This document shows positions 27,011-35,525 of a stretch of DNA of 51,071 nucleotides, in pieces. The position numbers and the translations under genes were made by a program. Below the pieces are notes generated by a model that saw only the letters and a list, made by a program, of their open reading frames with translations, was not told the origin of the DNA and did no database searches. Positions within the stretch are counted from its first letter, which is position 1. Each line of letters starts with the position of its first letter. The DNA is from a bacterium (lineage in GTDB: Bacteria > Bacillota > Clostridia > Lachnospirales > Lachnospiraceae), in assembly GCA_030539495.1 (NCBI GenBank), contig JAUNRX010000009.1:1-51071 (forward strand). Direction: 5' to 3'.

Positions 27011-27781
27011 TTAATTTTTAAGCTTCTTTAACTCATCAAATACAACATCATTCAGCACTTTAATATAAGTACCTTTCATACCTGACGATCTAGATTCAAT
27101 CACTCCTGCACTTTCAAACTTACGAAGTGCATTTACAATGACAGATCTTGTAATCCCTACACGATCTGCTATTTTGCTAGCAACCAGAATTCCCTCATTA
27201 CCTTCTAACTCATCAAAGATATGAGTAATGGCTTCTAATTCTGAAAATGATAAAGTGCTAATTGCCGATTTTACAATCTGAATCTTACGATTCTCTTCCG
27301 CATTCTCTTCATTTACCGATCTCATCATCTCAAGTCCAACTACAGTAGTGCCGTATTCACTCAATATAATGTCATCGATTATGTATTGCGAATCGCACTT
27401 GTATAAAAATAATGTTCCTAAACGTTCTCCTGCAATGTCAATAGGCGTAATTATAGCCTGGTACTTGTTTACATCTTGTGATTCAAAACCTAATGTCATA
27501 AGATTGACATTTTCTTTAGTTGATAACACGTTTAAAAGACGTTCATTCAGCATACTGTCTATATAACCGCCAACGTTGTCCTTAATCAGTTCATGAATTT
27601 CGTCGATGTCATCCCTATTTTTGACACCTAACACTTTACCTTTTTTGCTTATAACAAGAATATTAGACTCTAGTATGTCACTTAATATTTCACATATATC
27701 ATTAAATACAACTTTATGCGAATTATTGTTATGTAGCAACTTATTAATTTTTCTTGTTTTGTCTAGTAATTGTACACTCAT
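27011..27781 (-). CDS. codY: CodY, global nutrient-sensing repressor
   Basis: CodY senses branched-chain amino acids (and in many species GTP) and represses or activates stationary-phase, metabolic and motility genes. The 256-residue protein starts MSVQLLDKTRKINKLL, has an N-terminal GAF domain, and ends in a winged helix-turn-helix with ASKIADRVGITRSVIVNALRK near residue 205. ATG at 27781 has GGGAGG six bases upstream; a longer in-frame reading of 24 residues lacks support. It is transcribed as its own unit. The codY-flgB arrangement is shared with Bacillus. Confidence 0.96.
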   Translation of the reverse strand: MSVQLLDKTRKINKLLHNNNSHKVVFNDICEILSDILESNILVISKKGKVLGVKNRDDIDEIHELIKDNVGGYIDSMLNERLLNVLSTKENVNLMTLGFESQDVNKYQAIITPIDIAGERLGTLFLYKCDSQYIIDDIILSEYGTTVVGLEMMRSVNEENAEENRKIQIVKSAISTLSFSELEAITHIFDELEGNEGILVASKIADRVGITRSVIVNALRKFESAGVIESRSSGMKGTYIKVLNDVVFDELKKLKN

Positions 27782-27823
27782 TACAATCCTCCCGCACTGC
27801 AAGATCACCTTGCCAAGAAATTT

Positions 27824-27840
27824 TTGATACAGTATATCAA
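27824..27840 (-). repeat. Perfect palindrome in codY leader
   Basis: TTGATA and TATCAA arms flank a five-base centre, about 43-60 bases before the codY start. It may be an operator for an unknown regulator acting downstream of the candidate codY promoter. It does not resemble a CodY box. Confidence 0.4.
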
Positions 27841-27868
27841 ATTTAGCAAACATTGTATTACTATTTCA

Positions 27869-27897
27869 ATACTATCACATTTTTTCAGCAAAAACAA
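27869..27897 (-). promoter_or_regulatory. Candidate codY promoter
   Basis: TTGTTT (27892-27897) and TAGTAT (27869-27874) are separated by 17 bases, which would start transcription about 80 bases before the codY ATG. Other AT-rich boxes occur nearby, so the assignment is tentative. Confidence 0.4.
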
Positions 27898-27993
27898 TAC
27901 TATTTCCTTTATTTTGACAAAGTATAAAGGATTTACTAATTATTTTTTTAATTAAATGGAATTTTTGTACAATAACAACGTGCCTAATCTGGC

Positions 27994-28056
27994 AGCATTA
28001 GCGACATACTCTTTTCAGCTGAGTGCGCATCGTGCACCTTTTTTCAAGGTAATGCT
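27994..28056 (-). other. Cloverleaf-like structured stretch between topA and codY
   Basis: In the 355-bp gap between topA and codY, a seven-base pair (AGCATTA with TAATGCT) encloses three short hairpins: one with CCTT/AAGG arms, one with GTGC/GCAC, and one with ACTC/GAGT. The minus strand even continues G-CCA after the closing arm, like a tRNA end, but it lacks a GTTCRA T-loop and normal arm lengths. It may be a small RNA, a tRNA relic or chance. Other contents of the gap are the topA terminator and the codY promoter region. Confidence 0.3.
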
Positions 28057-28082
28057 AGTATCACTTTAGCTCTTTGTAGGCG

Positions 28083-28127
28083 TAAAAAAAGCTGAGCGAT
28101 AATTTTACTTCCATTATCACTCAGCTT
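28083..28127 (-). terminator. topA terminator
   Basis: Arms at 28089-28103 and 28113-28127 pair over 15 bp, with one G-U pair in the minus-strand RNA, and a run of seven U residues follows. It lies about ten bases after the topA stop. Confidence 0.9.
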
Positions 28128-28136
28128 CCTATATAA

Positions 28137-30218
28137 TTAATCTTCTTTATCTTCTTTTGGTTTTTGTTCTACATAACCACATTGTTGATCCATACAAACT
28201 AGCTTATTACCTTTTTCAAGTAATACACCGTTACATTCTGGACAACGTTTTTCGGATGGTTTTTGCCAAGACATAAAGTCACATTCTGGATTATTCTCAC
28301 ATCCATAATACTTTCTTCCCTTTTTCGTCTTACGAAGAATAATTTCGCCATCACACTTCGGACATTTTACACCAATCTTTTCTAGATATGGCTTTGTATT
28401 TCGACAATCAGGGAAACCTGGACAAGCAAGGAACTTACCGTGTGGACCATATTTTATAACCATGTTACGTCCACATTCTTCACAAATAACTTCTGTCACT
28501 TCATCTTCAATCTTATATTCACCAAGTTCTTCTTGTGCAGCCTTAACTGCTTCATCAAGATCTGGATAGAAGTTCTTAATTACTGTCTTCCAATTTACTG
28601 TTCCATCTTCTACGCAGTCAAGTAAACTTTCTAAGTTAGCAGTGAAGTTTACATCAACAATACTCGAAAATGCTTGTTTCATAATTTGGTTAACAACTTC
28701 ACCAATTTCAGTTACATAAAGATTTTTATTTTCTTTCGCCACATATCGACGAGCAATAATTGTTGTAATTGTTGGAGCATACGTACTTGGACGACCAATT
28801 CCTAGCTCTTCCAACGTCTTTACCAAGCTTGCTTCTGTAAAGTGAGCAGGTGGCTGAGTAAAATGTTGTTTGGAGTCCATATCCTTAAGTTCAAGTTTTG
28901 AGTCTTTATTTAAGGAATTGGATAATGTATTACTATCGATCTTATCATCTTCTGATGTATATACAGACATAAATCCTTCAAAGATCACTTTCGATGCTGC
29001 ACATGTGAAACGATAGTTGTTTGCATCAATCTTAACAGATGTGGTTTCGTACTTTGCTGCTTTCATCTGGCTAGCAACAAAACGTTTCCATATTAATTGA
29101 TATAAGCGGAACAAGTCACGAGACAAAGACTCTTTTAAGATAACCGGAGAATATTCCACATAAGATGGTCGAATTGCTTCATGGGCATCCTGTATTCTCT
29201 TTTTCGAATCTTTCTTTTCTTCCTTATCATCTACAAACTGTTCACCATATGAATTAATAATATATTCTCTCGCGCTTTCTTTCGCTTCGTCAGAAATACG
29301 AGTAGAATCTGTACGTAAGTAAGTAATCAAACCAACGCTGCCCTTGCCTTTAATGTCAACACCTTCATAAAGCTGTTGTGCAAGACGCATTGTTTTTTGT
29401 GTAGAAAAATTAAGTGCTTTCGCTGCTTCCTGTTGAAGTGTACTTGTTGTAAATGGTACTGGCGCTTTCTTTGTACGTTCACTTTTCTTCACTTCTGAAA
29501 CTTTGTACTCAGCATTTTCCAGATTCGCTAAAATCTGATCTAATTCTTCTTTGGATCGAATGGTAATCTTATTGTCTTTTTCACCATAGAACTTAGCGAC
29601 AATTGGTTTCTTATCGCCATTCACTTGAATACTCGCATCTAATGTCCAATATTCTTCAGGAACGAATGCATTGATCTCTTCTTCTCGGTCACAGATGATA
29701 CGCAATGCAACAGACTGAACTCTACCAGCACTTAGGCCACGTTTTACTTTCGCCCATAATAACGGACTGATTTCATATCCAACAAGACGGTCAAGTACAC
29801 GTCTTGCCTGTTGTGCATCTACAAGATCCATATCAATGTTTCGTGGCTCTTTGATGGATGCCTTAATTGCATTCTTTGTAATTTCGTTAAAGGTAATTCG
29901 GTATACTTTCTTATCTTCTAGCTTTAATGCCTTAGATAAATGCCAGCTAATTGCTTCCCCTTCACGATCGGGATCGGTAGCGAGATATATTTTGTCAGCT
30001 TTTTTTACTTCTTTACGAAGTTTCGCTAATAATTCACCTTTACCACGTATTGTAATATACTTTGGTTCACAATTATTTTCTATATCAATACCTAACTGAC
30101 TTTTAGGTAAATCTCTTACATGCCCATTTGATGCTAATACTTCATAATTAGCGCCTAAATATTTTTTTATAGTTTTTGCTTTAGCAGGTGATTCCACTAT
30201 CACCAAATACTTTGGCAT
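28137..30218 (-). CDS. topA: DNA topoisomerase I (TopA)
   Basis: TopA relaxes negatively supercoiled DNA by a type IA mechanism. The 693-residue protein starts with the Toprim domain (VIVESPAKAKTIKKYLG, then DPDREGEAI near residue 110). The active-site tyrosine is in LITYLRTDSTRIS near residue 300. The C-terminus has three four-cysteine zinc ribbons (from about 580, 620 and 665), the last more degenerate. AAGGGAGTGG precedes the ATG. It is transcribed alone, with its own promoter and terminator. Confidence 0.97.
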   Translation of the reverse strand: MPKYLVIVESPAKAKTIKKYLGANYEVLASNGHVRDLPKSQLGIDIENNCEPKYITIRGKGELLAKLRKEVKKADKIYLATDPDREGEAISWHLSKALKLEDKKVYRITFNEITKNAIKASIKEPRNIDMDLVDAQQARRVLDRLVGYEISPLLWAKVKRGLSAGRVQSVALRIICDREEEINAFVPEEYWTLDASIQVNGDKKPIVAKFYGEKDNKITIRSKEELDQILANLENAEYKVSEVKKSERTKKAPVPFTTSTLQQEAAKALNFSTQKTMRLAQQLYEGVDIKGKGSVGLITYLRTDSTRISDEAKESAREYIINSYGEQFVDDKEEKKDSKKRIQDAHEAIRPSYVEYSPVILKESLSRDLFRLYQLIWKRFVASQMKAAKYETTSVKIDANNYRFTCAASKVIFEGFMSVYTSEDDKIDSNTLSNSLNKDSKLELKDMDSKQHFTQPPAHFTEASLVKTLEELGIGRPSTYAPTITTIIARRYVAKENKNLYVTEIGEVVNQIMKQAFSSIVDVNFTANLESLLDCVEDGTVNWKTVIKNFYPDLDEAVKAAQEELGEYKIEDEVTEVICEECGRNMVIKYGPHGKFLACPGFPDCRNTKPYLEKIGVKCPKCDGEIILRKTKKGRKYYGCENNPECDFMSWQKPSEKRCPECNGVLLEKGNKLVCMDQQCGYVEQKPKEDKED

Positions 30219-30321
30219 ATTACCACTCCCTTACTTCTAGTATCGTTCTATTATTATGAATTACATTCCCCAATCAATGATCAAAGACAAACTTCTATTA
30301 ATCGTCGTTCTAAACGAGACA

Positions 30322-30350
30322 ATAATACACTACTTTGATATTCAAATCAA
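30322..30350 (-). promoter_or_regulatory. Candidate topA promoter
   Basis: TTGATT (30345-30350) and TATTAT (30322-30327) are 17 bases apart in the gap between dprA and topA, placing a start site about 100 bases before the topA ATG. The rest of this 235-bp gap is AT-rich and shows no gene or clear dprA terminator. Confidence 0.5.
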
Positions 30351-30453
30351 GCATATTATAATTTTTTTTTATTTGTTCATAAATTCATAACATTTCAATA
30401 CAATAATAAGGTGCTACAAAATATGAGTAATTATGTATTTTTATGACATTTTT

Positions 30454-31623
30454 TTATAAACTCCTTGTATAATAATTTCTTATAGTTTGTGAGATATATC
30501 CTTTTAATTCCATCCCAATCAGTATACTCATCAATCTTGGAATTGACAGCTTAGTCTGTTCGGCAATAACATCAATATGCTTTGGATCCAAGGAAAGAAT
30601 CCCATATACAAGCTGTTCCTCTTCTGATAATGTACCCTCAAACAATGGATTGTTTGCTATCTGCTCCATCACATTTTTCTCTTGCTTCAAATCCTCCTTC
30701 TCTTCATATCTTGTTCGATAAAATTCTAAGATTTCCTGAGGCGTAGTCACCAGCTCCGCTCCCATCTTAATCAGATTATTCGTGCCACTTGATAACATAT
30801 CGGTAATTCTCCCTGGAATTGCAAATACATCCCTTCCTTGTTCTAAGGCCTGATCTACCGTTATCAATGACCCACTCTTAAGTTTCGCTTCAATCACAAG
30901 CAGTCCATCACACATTCCACTGATCAAACGATTACGTCTTGGAAAATTACCGGCCCGCGGAACCGTGCCAAGCGGATACTCACTCATGATACCACCACTC
31001 TGCTCCATCTTCATATATAATTCCATATTTTCACTAGGATAGCAATAATCCACGCCAGAACCTAACACGCCCAGCGTATATCCTTTGGCACGTAGCGCTC
31101 CTTCATGACTATAGCCATCAATCCCCCGTGCCAGACCACTGACAATTTGCACCCCAGCCTCTGCCAAATGATAACCAAAATATTTTGCAACTTCCTTTCC
31201 ATATTGAGAACAACTTCTTGCACCAACAATACCGATGGTTAATACATTTTCTTTTGGCAACTTGCCATTGACATAGATACCATATGGCGGATCATATAAT
31301 GTACGGAGTTTTTTTGGATATCTGCTATCTTCTATCGAAATAAACTGATATCCCTTTCTTTGAATTTCTATATACTCTTTTTTAATCCGTTTAATGTCCT
31401 TACTTTCTACTATATCCCGTATATTATTTTTACTAATCCCTTCTACAAAAGACAGTTCATTTCCGGTTGCTTCAAAGATACACTCCACCGTATTGAAATA
31501 GCACAATAGTTCACTAATCTTCTTATGTCCAATTCCATGAATAGTACAAATCCAATACCACAATTCGCTATTTGTAAGTACAGGCTCCTTCTCTTCCACC
31601 TGCATCTCCTCTACTTGTTCCAT
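30454..31623 (-). CDS. dprA: DprA DNA-processing protein
   Basis: DprA loads RecA onto incoming single-stranded DNA during natural transformation. The 389-residue protein has an N-terminal helix-hairpin-helix/SAM-like domain (with HGIGHKKISELL), the Rossmann-fold core (GIVGARSCSQYGKEVA near residue 130, then SGLARGIDGYSHEGAL and FPRRNRLISG), and a C-terminal winged helix. The ATG overlaps the end of yifB by 13 bases. DprA is widespread also in species not known to be competent. Confidence 0.95.
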   Translation of the reverse strand: MEQVEEMQVEEKEPVLTNSELWYWICTIHGIGHKKISELLCYFNTVECIFEATGNELSFVEGISKNNIRDIVESKDIKRIKKEYIEIQRKGYQFISIEDSRYPKKLRTLYDPPYGIYVNGKLPKENVLTIGIVGARSCSQYGKEVAKYFGYHLAEAGVQIVSGLARGIDGYSHEGALRAKGYTLGVLGSGVDYCYPSENMELYMKMEQSGGIMSEYPLGTVPRAGNFPRRNRLISGMCDGLLVIEAKLKSGSLITVDQALEQGRDVFAIPGRITDMLSSGTNNLIKMGAELVTTPQEILEFYRTRYEEKEDLKQEKNVMEQIANNPLFEGTLSEEEQLVYGILSLDPKHIDVIAEQTKLSIPRLMSILIGMELKGYISQTIRNYYTRSL

Positions 31624-33161
31624 TCCTTATCCCCCCAATACTTTTCATCCACACTACGATAACAAACCGCTTCTGACAAATGTTTCTTACCAATACATTC
31701 TGCATCATCCAGATCTGCTATGGTCCTGGCCACCTTCAGAATCCGATGATAGGCCCTAGCGCTTAAATTCATTTTCTCAAACATCAGTGCCAGAAACTTC
31801 TGCTCTTCCTCTTGCAAAACACAATACTTTTCAATCATCTTTGGCGTCAGCTGTGCATTAAAATAAATCTTTTCCTCTGCATATCGTTTGTACTGGATTT
31901 TCCGTGCACGCCTGACTCGTTCTCGTATTATGGCACTGCTTTCTTCTTTCACCTTCTTCTGTAACATCTTATGATCAACCTTATTTGCCTCAGTAATAAT
32001 ATCCACCCGGTCCAAAAATGGTTTTGATATCTTACTTAAGTATTTCTTCACCTGATGTTCCGTACAATTACAGAGATTCCGCTCCGGATAATAGCCGCAA
32101 GGACACGGATTCATCGCTCCCACCAGCATAAAGTTTGTTGGATAAGTATAACTGCCATGTGTCCTTGCAATTGTAACCGTACGGTCTTCCAACGGCTGCC
32201 GTAACAACTCCAATGTTCCTCTTCTAAACTCAGGTAACTCATCTAAAAATAGGACACCACCTGTAGCAAGACTGATTTCTCCAGGCTTTACCGTTTTCCC
32301 ACCACCTACCAAAGCAGCATCAGTAATGGTATGATGCGGTGCCCGAAATGGTCTACGCCCAATTAATGACTGATCCTCATTCAATAGTCCGCTTATACTA
32401 TATATTTTTGAAATCTCGATACTTTCCTCAAAACTCAATTCCGGCATAATGGTCGGAATCCGTTTTGCCAGCATTGTCTTCCCCGCACCAGGAGGACCGA
32501 TTAATAAAATATTATGTAAGCCGCTAACTGCAATTTCAATAGCACGTTTTGCCACACCCTGTCCAACTACCTCACTAAAATCATATTCATCCTGTCCATT
32601 GGTCTCTTCAAAAATCGATGTCATGTCCACATAGGTAGGCTCAATCCACTTACGATTTGTCAAATAGTCTACAACCTCAGAGATATGATTTACACCAATA
32701 ACATCAATTCCATCAATAGCTGCACCCTCAACTGCATTTACACTAGGCACAATACATCTGGTAATCCCATTCTTTCTTGCACTATATACAATTGGAAGGA
32801 CGCCATTCACCCGCATAACGCTTCCATCCAAACTTAACTCACCAATAATCAGGGTTTTATCAAGAGAAGTATCTGATACGATACCAAGAGCTGCTAAAAT
32901 AGAAATGGCAATCGGGAGGTCAAACGCAGTGCCCTCCTTACGAACATCAGCCGGAGATAGATTAACAGTAATCCGCTTAGGAACCATATGATAGCCCGCG
33001 TTTTTCATTGCAATACGAACCCGCTCCTTTGCCTCTTTTACCTCACCAGCCAAATATCCTACCATAGAAAAGATTGGAAGCCCATCAGAAACATCCGCTT
33101 CCACGCTAATTACAGCACCTTCAATTCCAAGTACTGTTCCACTATATACTTTACTAAACAT
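31611..33161 (-). CDS. YifB/ComM-family AAA+ ATPase
   Basis: YifB/ComM proteins have a Lon-protease-like N-terminal domain and a Mg-chelatase-like AAA+ domain; ComM is a branch-migration helicase in transformation. The 516-residue protein has LSPADVRKEGTAFDLPIA in the N-terminal domain, Walker A GPPGAGKTMLAKR near residue 210, Walker B LFLDELPEF, and a cysteine-containing insert (CPCGYYPERNLCNC). The ATG at 33161 is preferred over one eight codons earlier because AAAGGA precedes it and the candidate -10 leaves almost no leader for the longer form. It is coupled to dprA. Confidence 0.93.
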   Translation of the reverse strand: MFSKVYSGTVLGIEGAVISVEADVSDGLPIFSMVGYLAGEVKEAKERVRIAMKNAGYHMVPKRITVNLSPADVRKEGTAFDLPIAISILAALGIVSDTSLDKTLIIGELSLDGSVMRVNGVLPIVYSARKNGITRCIVPSVNAVEGAAIDGIDVIGVNHISEVVDYLTNRKWIEPTYVDMTSIFEETNGQDEYDFSEVVGQGVAKRAIEIAVSGLHNILLIGPPGAGKTMLAKRIPTIMPELSFEESIEISKIYSISGLLNEDQSLIGRRPFRAPHHTITDAALVGGGKTVKPGEISLATGGVLFLDELPEFRRGTLELLRQPLEDRTVTIARTHGSYTYPTNFMLVGAMNPCPCGYYPERNLCNCTEHQVKKYLSKISKPFLDRVDIITEANKVDHKMLQKKVKEESSAIIRERVRRARKIQYKRYAEEKIYFNAQLTPKMIEKYCVLQEEEQKFLALMFEKMNLSARAYHRILKVARTIADLDDAECIGKKHLSEAVCYRSVDEKYWGDKEWNK

Positions 33162-33196
33162 AACTTCCTTTCTTAGTTCTTTCATATGCCATTTTT

Positions 33197-33205
33197 AGTA
33201 TAGCA
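33197..33205 (-). promoter_or_regulatory. Candidate extended -10 promoter for yifB-dprA
   Basis: TGCTATACT is an extended -10 (TGnTATAAT-type) with no good -35. Transcription would start about 28 bases before the preferred yifB ATG. Confidence 0.45.
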
Positions 33206-33291
33206 AATAGAAAAACAGAAAGGAACTTGCATGTAATCAATCCCTTATGAAATGTCAATTAAAAGAATATAAAAAGAAGCTTTATATAACA

Positions 33292-33330
33292 TAAAAAGCT
33301 GCAGCCCAGGTTTTCTAAGGCTACAGCTTT
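33292..33330 (-). terminator. nrdR terminator
   Basis: Twelve-base arms (33295-33306 and 33319-33330) pair with one G-U in the minus-strand RNA and are followed by a run of five U. It lies just after the nrdR stop. Confidence 0.88.
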
Positions 33331-33333
33331 CTA

Positions 33334-33792
33334 TTAACTCTTTGTATCAAGTATCTTCTTAAGTTCATTCATAAATGTGTTCACATCTTTAAATTCACGA
33401 TATACGGATGCAAAACGCACGTACGCAACCGCATCCAACTCTTTTAATTTATCCATAAGAATCTCCCCAATCTTATAGCTTGGGATTTCTTTTTCTTCCA
33501 TATTAAAAATGGCAGTTTCAACTTCATCTACTAATGCATTAATCTGATCTACAGAAATTGGTCGTTTATGGCAGGAACGAAAAACTCCTGCTTCTATCTT
33601 AGTACGATCATAAGGCTCTCTCGTATTATCCTTTTTTATAACAACCAAAGGGATTGATTCTACCTTTTCATACGTTGTAAAACGTTTCAAACAAGTATCA
33701 CACTGTCTTCTACGACGTATTGTGCTGTTATCATCTGCTGGTCTTGAATCAATTACTTTAGTGTTTTCTGTTCCACAAAACGGGCATTTCAT
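33334..33792 (-). CDS. nrdR: NrdR, ribonucleotide reductase repressor
   Basis: NrdR senses ATP/dATP and represses ribonucleotide reductase genes. The 152-residue protein has an N-terminal zinc ribbon (CPFCG near residue 3 and CDTC near 31) and an ATP-cone domain (VVIKKDNTREPYDRTKI near 50). GTAGGAGG precedes the ATG. It is a single-gene unit between ylmC and yifB. Confidence 0.97.
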   Translation of the reverse strand: MKCPFCGTENTKVIDSRPADDNSTIRRRRQCDTCLKRFTTYEKVESIPLVVIKKDNTREPYDRTKIEAGVFRSCHKRPISVDQINALVDEVETAIFNMEEKEIPSYKIGEILMDKLKELDAVAYVRFASVYREFKDVNTFMNELKKILDTKS

Positions 33793-33854
33793 ATAACATC
33801 CTCCTACGTATCGTTACTTCTGTTTGCACATTTTTCCATTCTTTCTTATTATTA

Positions 33855-33882
33855 AGTATAAATTATTCTCTCCTTCTGTCAA
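33855..33882 (-). promoter_or_regulatory. Sigma-A promoter of nrdR
   Basis: A perfect TTGACA (33877-33882) is followed after 16 bases by TATACT (33855-33860), about 60 bases before the nrdR ATG. It is the best sigma-A match seen in the window. Confidence 0.75.
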
Positions 33883-33922
33883 GTATTTTCCTCGATATTT
33901 ATGTATTTATCATACTATTTTC

Positions 33923-34183
33923 TCATAATTTACATTTTGTAAGTACATCTTCCAAATTTACATCCACCAAAATGATATCTGGACCAATTTGTCTTATACT
34001 TGCCCAGTCAATTACATACTCCGTATCTCTTCCTAAAATGCCCCATACTTTACATGGTCCTGGAACAATGATCTTTAAGATGCAACCAGTTTCGATATCT
34101 ATCTCTACATCTCCGACAAAACCAAGCCGTTCACAATTACATGCATTGATGACCTCTTTTTGTCTTAAATCATAAATCCGCAT
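33923..34183 (-). CDS. YlmC/YmxH-family PRC-barrel protein
   Basis: This 86-residue protein has a PRC-barrel fold pattern (RIYDLRQKEVINACNCERLGFV, then VEIDIETG) typical of the YlmC/YmxH family, which occurs near sigG or in sporulation loci of Firmicutes. Its function is not established. The ATG at 34183 (MRIYDLR) has AGGTG five bases upstream; an in-frame start eight codons earlier is less likely. A sigma-E-like promoter lies upstream. Confidence 0.85.
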   Translation of the reverse strand: MRIYDLRQKEVINACNCERLGFVGDVEIDIETGCILKIIVPGPCKVWGILGRDTEYVIDWASIRQIGPDIILVDVNLEDVLTKCKL

Positions 34184-34219
34184 ACTTGCACCTGATTTCT
34201 TTTCCACTTATCCATTATC

Positions 34220-34249
34220 AGTATATGTGCCCACTTACTTGTCCTATTC
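34220..34249 (-). promoter_or_regulatory. Candidate sigma-E promoter before ylmC
   Basis: GAATAGG (34243-34249) and CATATACT (34220-34227) are 15 bases apart. They match the B. subtilis sigma-E pattern (KMATATT, 14-15 bases, CATACANT) at 5 of 7 and 7 of 8 positions. Transcription would start about 30 bases before the ylmC ATG. Confidence 0.5.
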
Positions 34250-34304
34250 AAACAAGTCATTGAAACAAAGAGAAACTACGACGCATCCGCTTCTTTATAT
34301 TAAA

Positions 34305-34330
34305 GCCTCCGGCATATCTATACCGGAGGC
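34305..34330 (-). terminator. sigG terminator
   Basis: GCCTCCGG (34305-34312) and CCGGAGGC (34323-34330) form a perfect eight-bp GC-rich stem, followed in the minus-strand RNA by UUUAAU. It lies about 33 bases after the sigG stop. Confidence 0.8.
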
Positions 34331-34362
34331 ATATTTCATACTTTTAATCGATTTTCTAATTA

Positions 34363-35142
34363 CTAATGGGACAGATAATTCTTCATATTCTTTAAGGCAC
34401 TCTTTTCTAAACGGCTAACCTGAGCCTGTGATATATCAATCTCTTTTGCAACCTCCATTTGCGTCTTTCCTTCAAAGAAACGAAGCTTGATAATATGATG
34501 TTCCCGGTCTGGCAGCTTGTCCATAGCTTCTTTTAGTGATATTTCTTCAATCCAGCTTTCCTCTTTATTTTTCTTATCACTAATCTGATCCATGATATAA
34601 AGGGTATCTCCACCCTCAGAATATACAGGTTCATACAAAGAAACAGGATTTTGTATTGCGTCTAATGCAAATACAATATCCTCACTGCTAATACCAATCT
34701 CTTTTGAAATTTCACCCACTGTAGGCTCTTTATCGTTACGTTTCATTAACTCTTCCTTTGCATATATTGCTTTATATGCCGTATCTCTTAGTGATCTGCT
34801 AACACGGATGGTGTTATTGTCTCTCAGGTACCTTCTAATCTCACCGATTATCATAGGAACCGCATACGTAGAAAACTTAACATTTTGCGTGATATCGAAG
34901 TTATCAATTGCTTTCATCAGGCCAATACAGCCTATTTGAAATAAATCATCAACATTTTCATTACTATTTGAGAATCGTTGAATAATACTAAGAACTAAAC
35001 GTAGATTACCTTTTATATAAAGTTCTCTCGCTTCTTTATCACCTTTTAAAATTCTTTGAAATAGTTCATCCTTTTCATTGTTTTTAAGTAGTGGTAATTT
35101 TGATGTATTAACGCCACAAATCTCAACCTTATAAAGAGCCAT
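34363..35142 (-). CDS. sigG: Sigma-G, late forespore sigma factor
   Basis: Sigma-G directs late forespore transcription after engulfment. The 259-residue protein starts with a segment (KVEICGVNTSKLPLL) that is diagnostic for sigma-G. Sigma-70 region 2 follows (VDDLFQIGCIGLMKAIDNFD), then region 3, and a region 4 helix-turn-helix (MEVAKEIDISQAQVSRLEK). ATG at 35142 (MALYKV) follows GGGAGGTC; a start six codons earlier lies in the ribosome site. Unlike B. subtilis, sigE is separated from it by 383 bp containing a hairpin. Confidence 0.97.
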   Translation of the reverse strand: MALYKVEICGVNTSKLPLLKNNEKDELFQRILKGDKEARELYIKGNLRLVLSIIQRFSNSNENVDDLFQIGCIGLMKAIDNFDITQNVKFSTYAVPMIIGEIRRYLRDNNTIRVSRSLRDTAYKAIYAKEELMKRNDKEPTVGEISKEIGISSEDIVFALDAIQNPVSLYEPVYSEGGDTLYIMDQISDKKNKEESWIEEISLKEAMDKLPDREHHIIKLRFFEGKTQMEVAKEIDISQAQVSRLEKSALKNMKNYLSH

Positions 35143-35419
35143 CTTGCGACCTCCCAACATACAATTCCTGATGTGTAGTAACTATACATTTAATGATTTA
35201 CCAGTTAAAACAAATTTATACTGTTCCCCATTTTGTAAAAATTACCACAATTTCTGTTACAGTCGCAATTTTGCTGTTTTTTCTTTTAAATATCGGCCTT
35301 TTAAAATTTTCCTATTTCTAGTATTTTTTTCTGGTATTTTTTTATAGTCATAATTTCTTTTATTTTGGTCAATACTTACTATACATGAAGATGCTTACTT
35401 CATGTTTTGTCCTTGCAAC

Positions 35420-35481
35420 AAAATAGGAGGTCCTAACAATGGCATACTATATTCCATAGCATTGTTAGAATCTCCTATTTT
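35420..35481 (-). terminator. Hairpin after sigE, probable terminator
   Basis: Arms AAAATAGGAG/CTCCTATTTT (35420-35429, 35472-35481) and CTAACAATG/CATTGTTAG (35433-35441, 35460-35468) form a two-part stem of 19 bp with a three-by-three internal loop. U-runs flank both sides, so it could stop transcription in either direction. It begins about 45 bases after the sigE stop and probably limits read-through into sigG. The remainder of the 383-bp gap is AT-rich and shows no gene and no clear promoter. Confidence 0.6.
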
Positions 35482-35525
35482 TATTTTGAAATGCCATAAA
35501 CTATCCAAAAAGTTATCGTTTACTT

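Noticed and set aside
27990-28060. A tRNA gene between topA and codY
   Set aside because: The acceptor-like stem and CCA-like end are present, but the T-loop, D-loop and anticodon arm do not fit.
35219-35228. GGGAACAGTA as a sigma-F -10 box for sigG
   Set aside because: It matches 9 of 10 positions, but no GYWTA -35 occurs at 14-16 bases upstream.
35290-35297. GCCGATAT, matching a sigma-D (motility) -10 box
   Set aside because: No TAAA element at 15 bases upstream, and it lies before sigG, not a motility gene.
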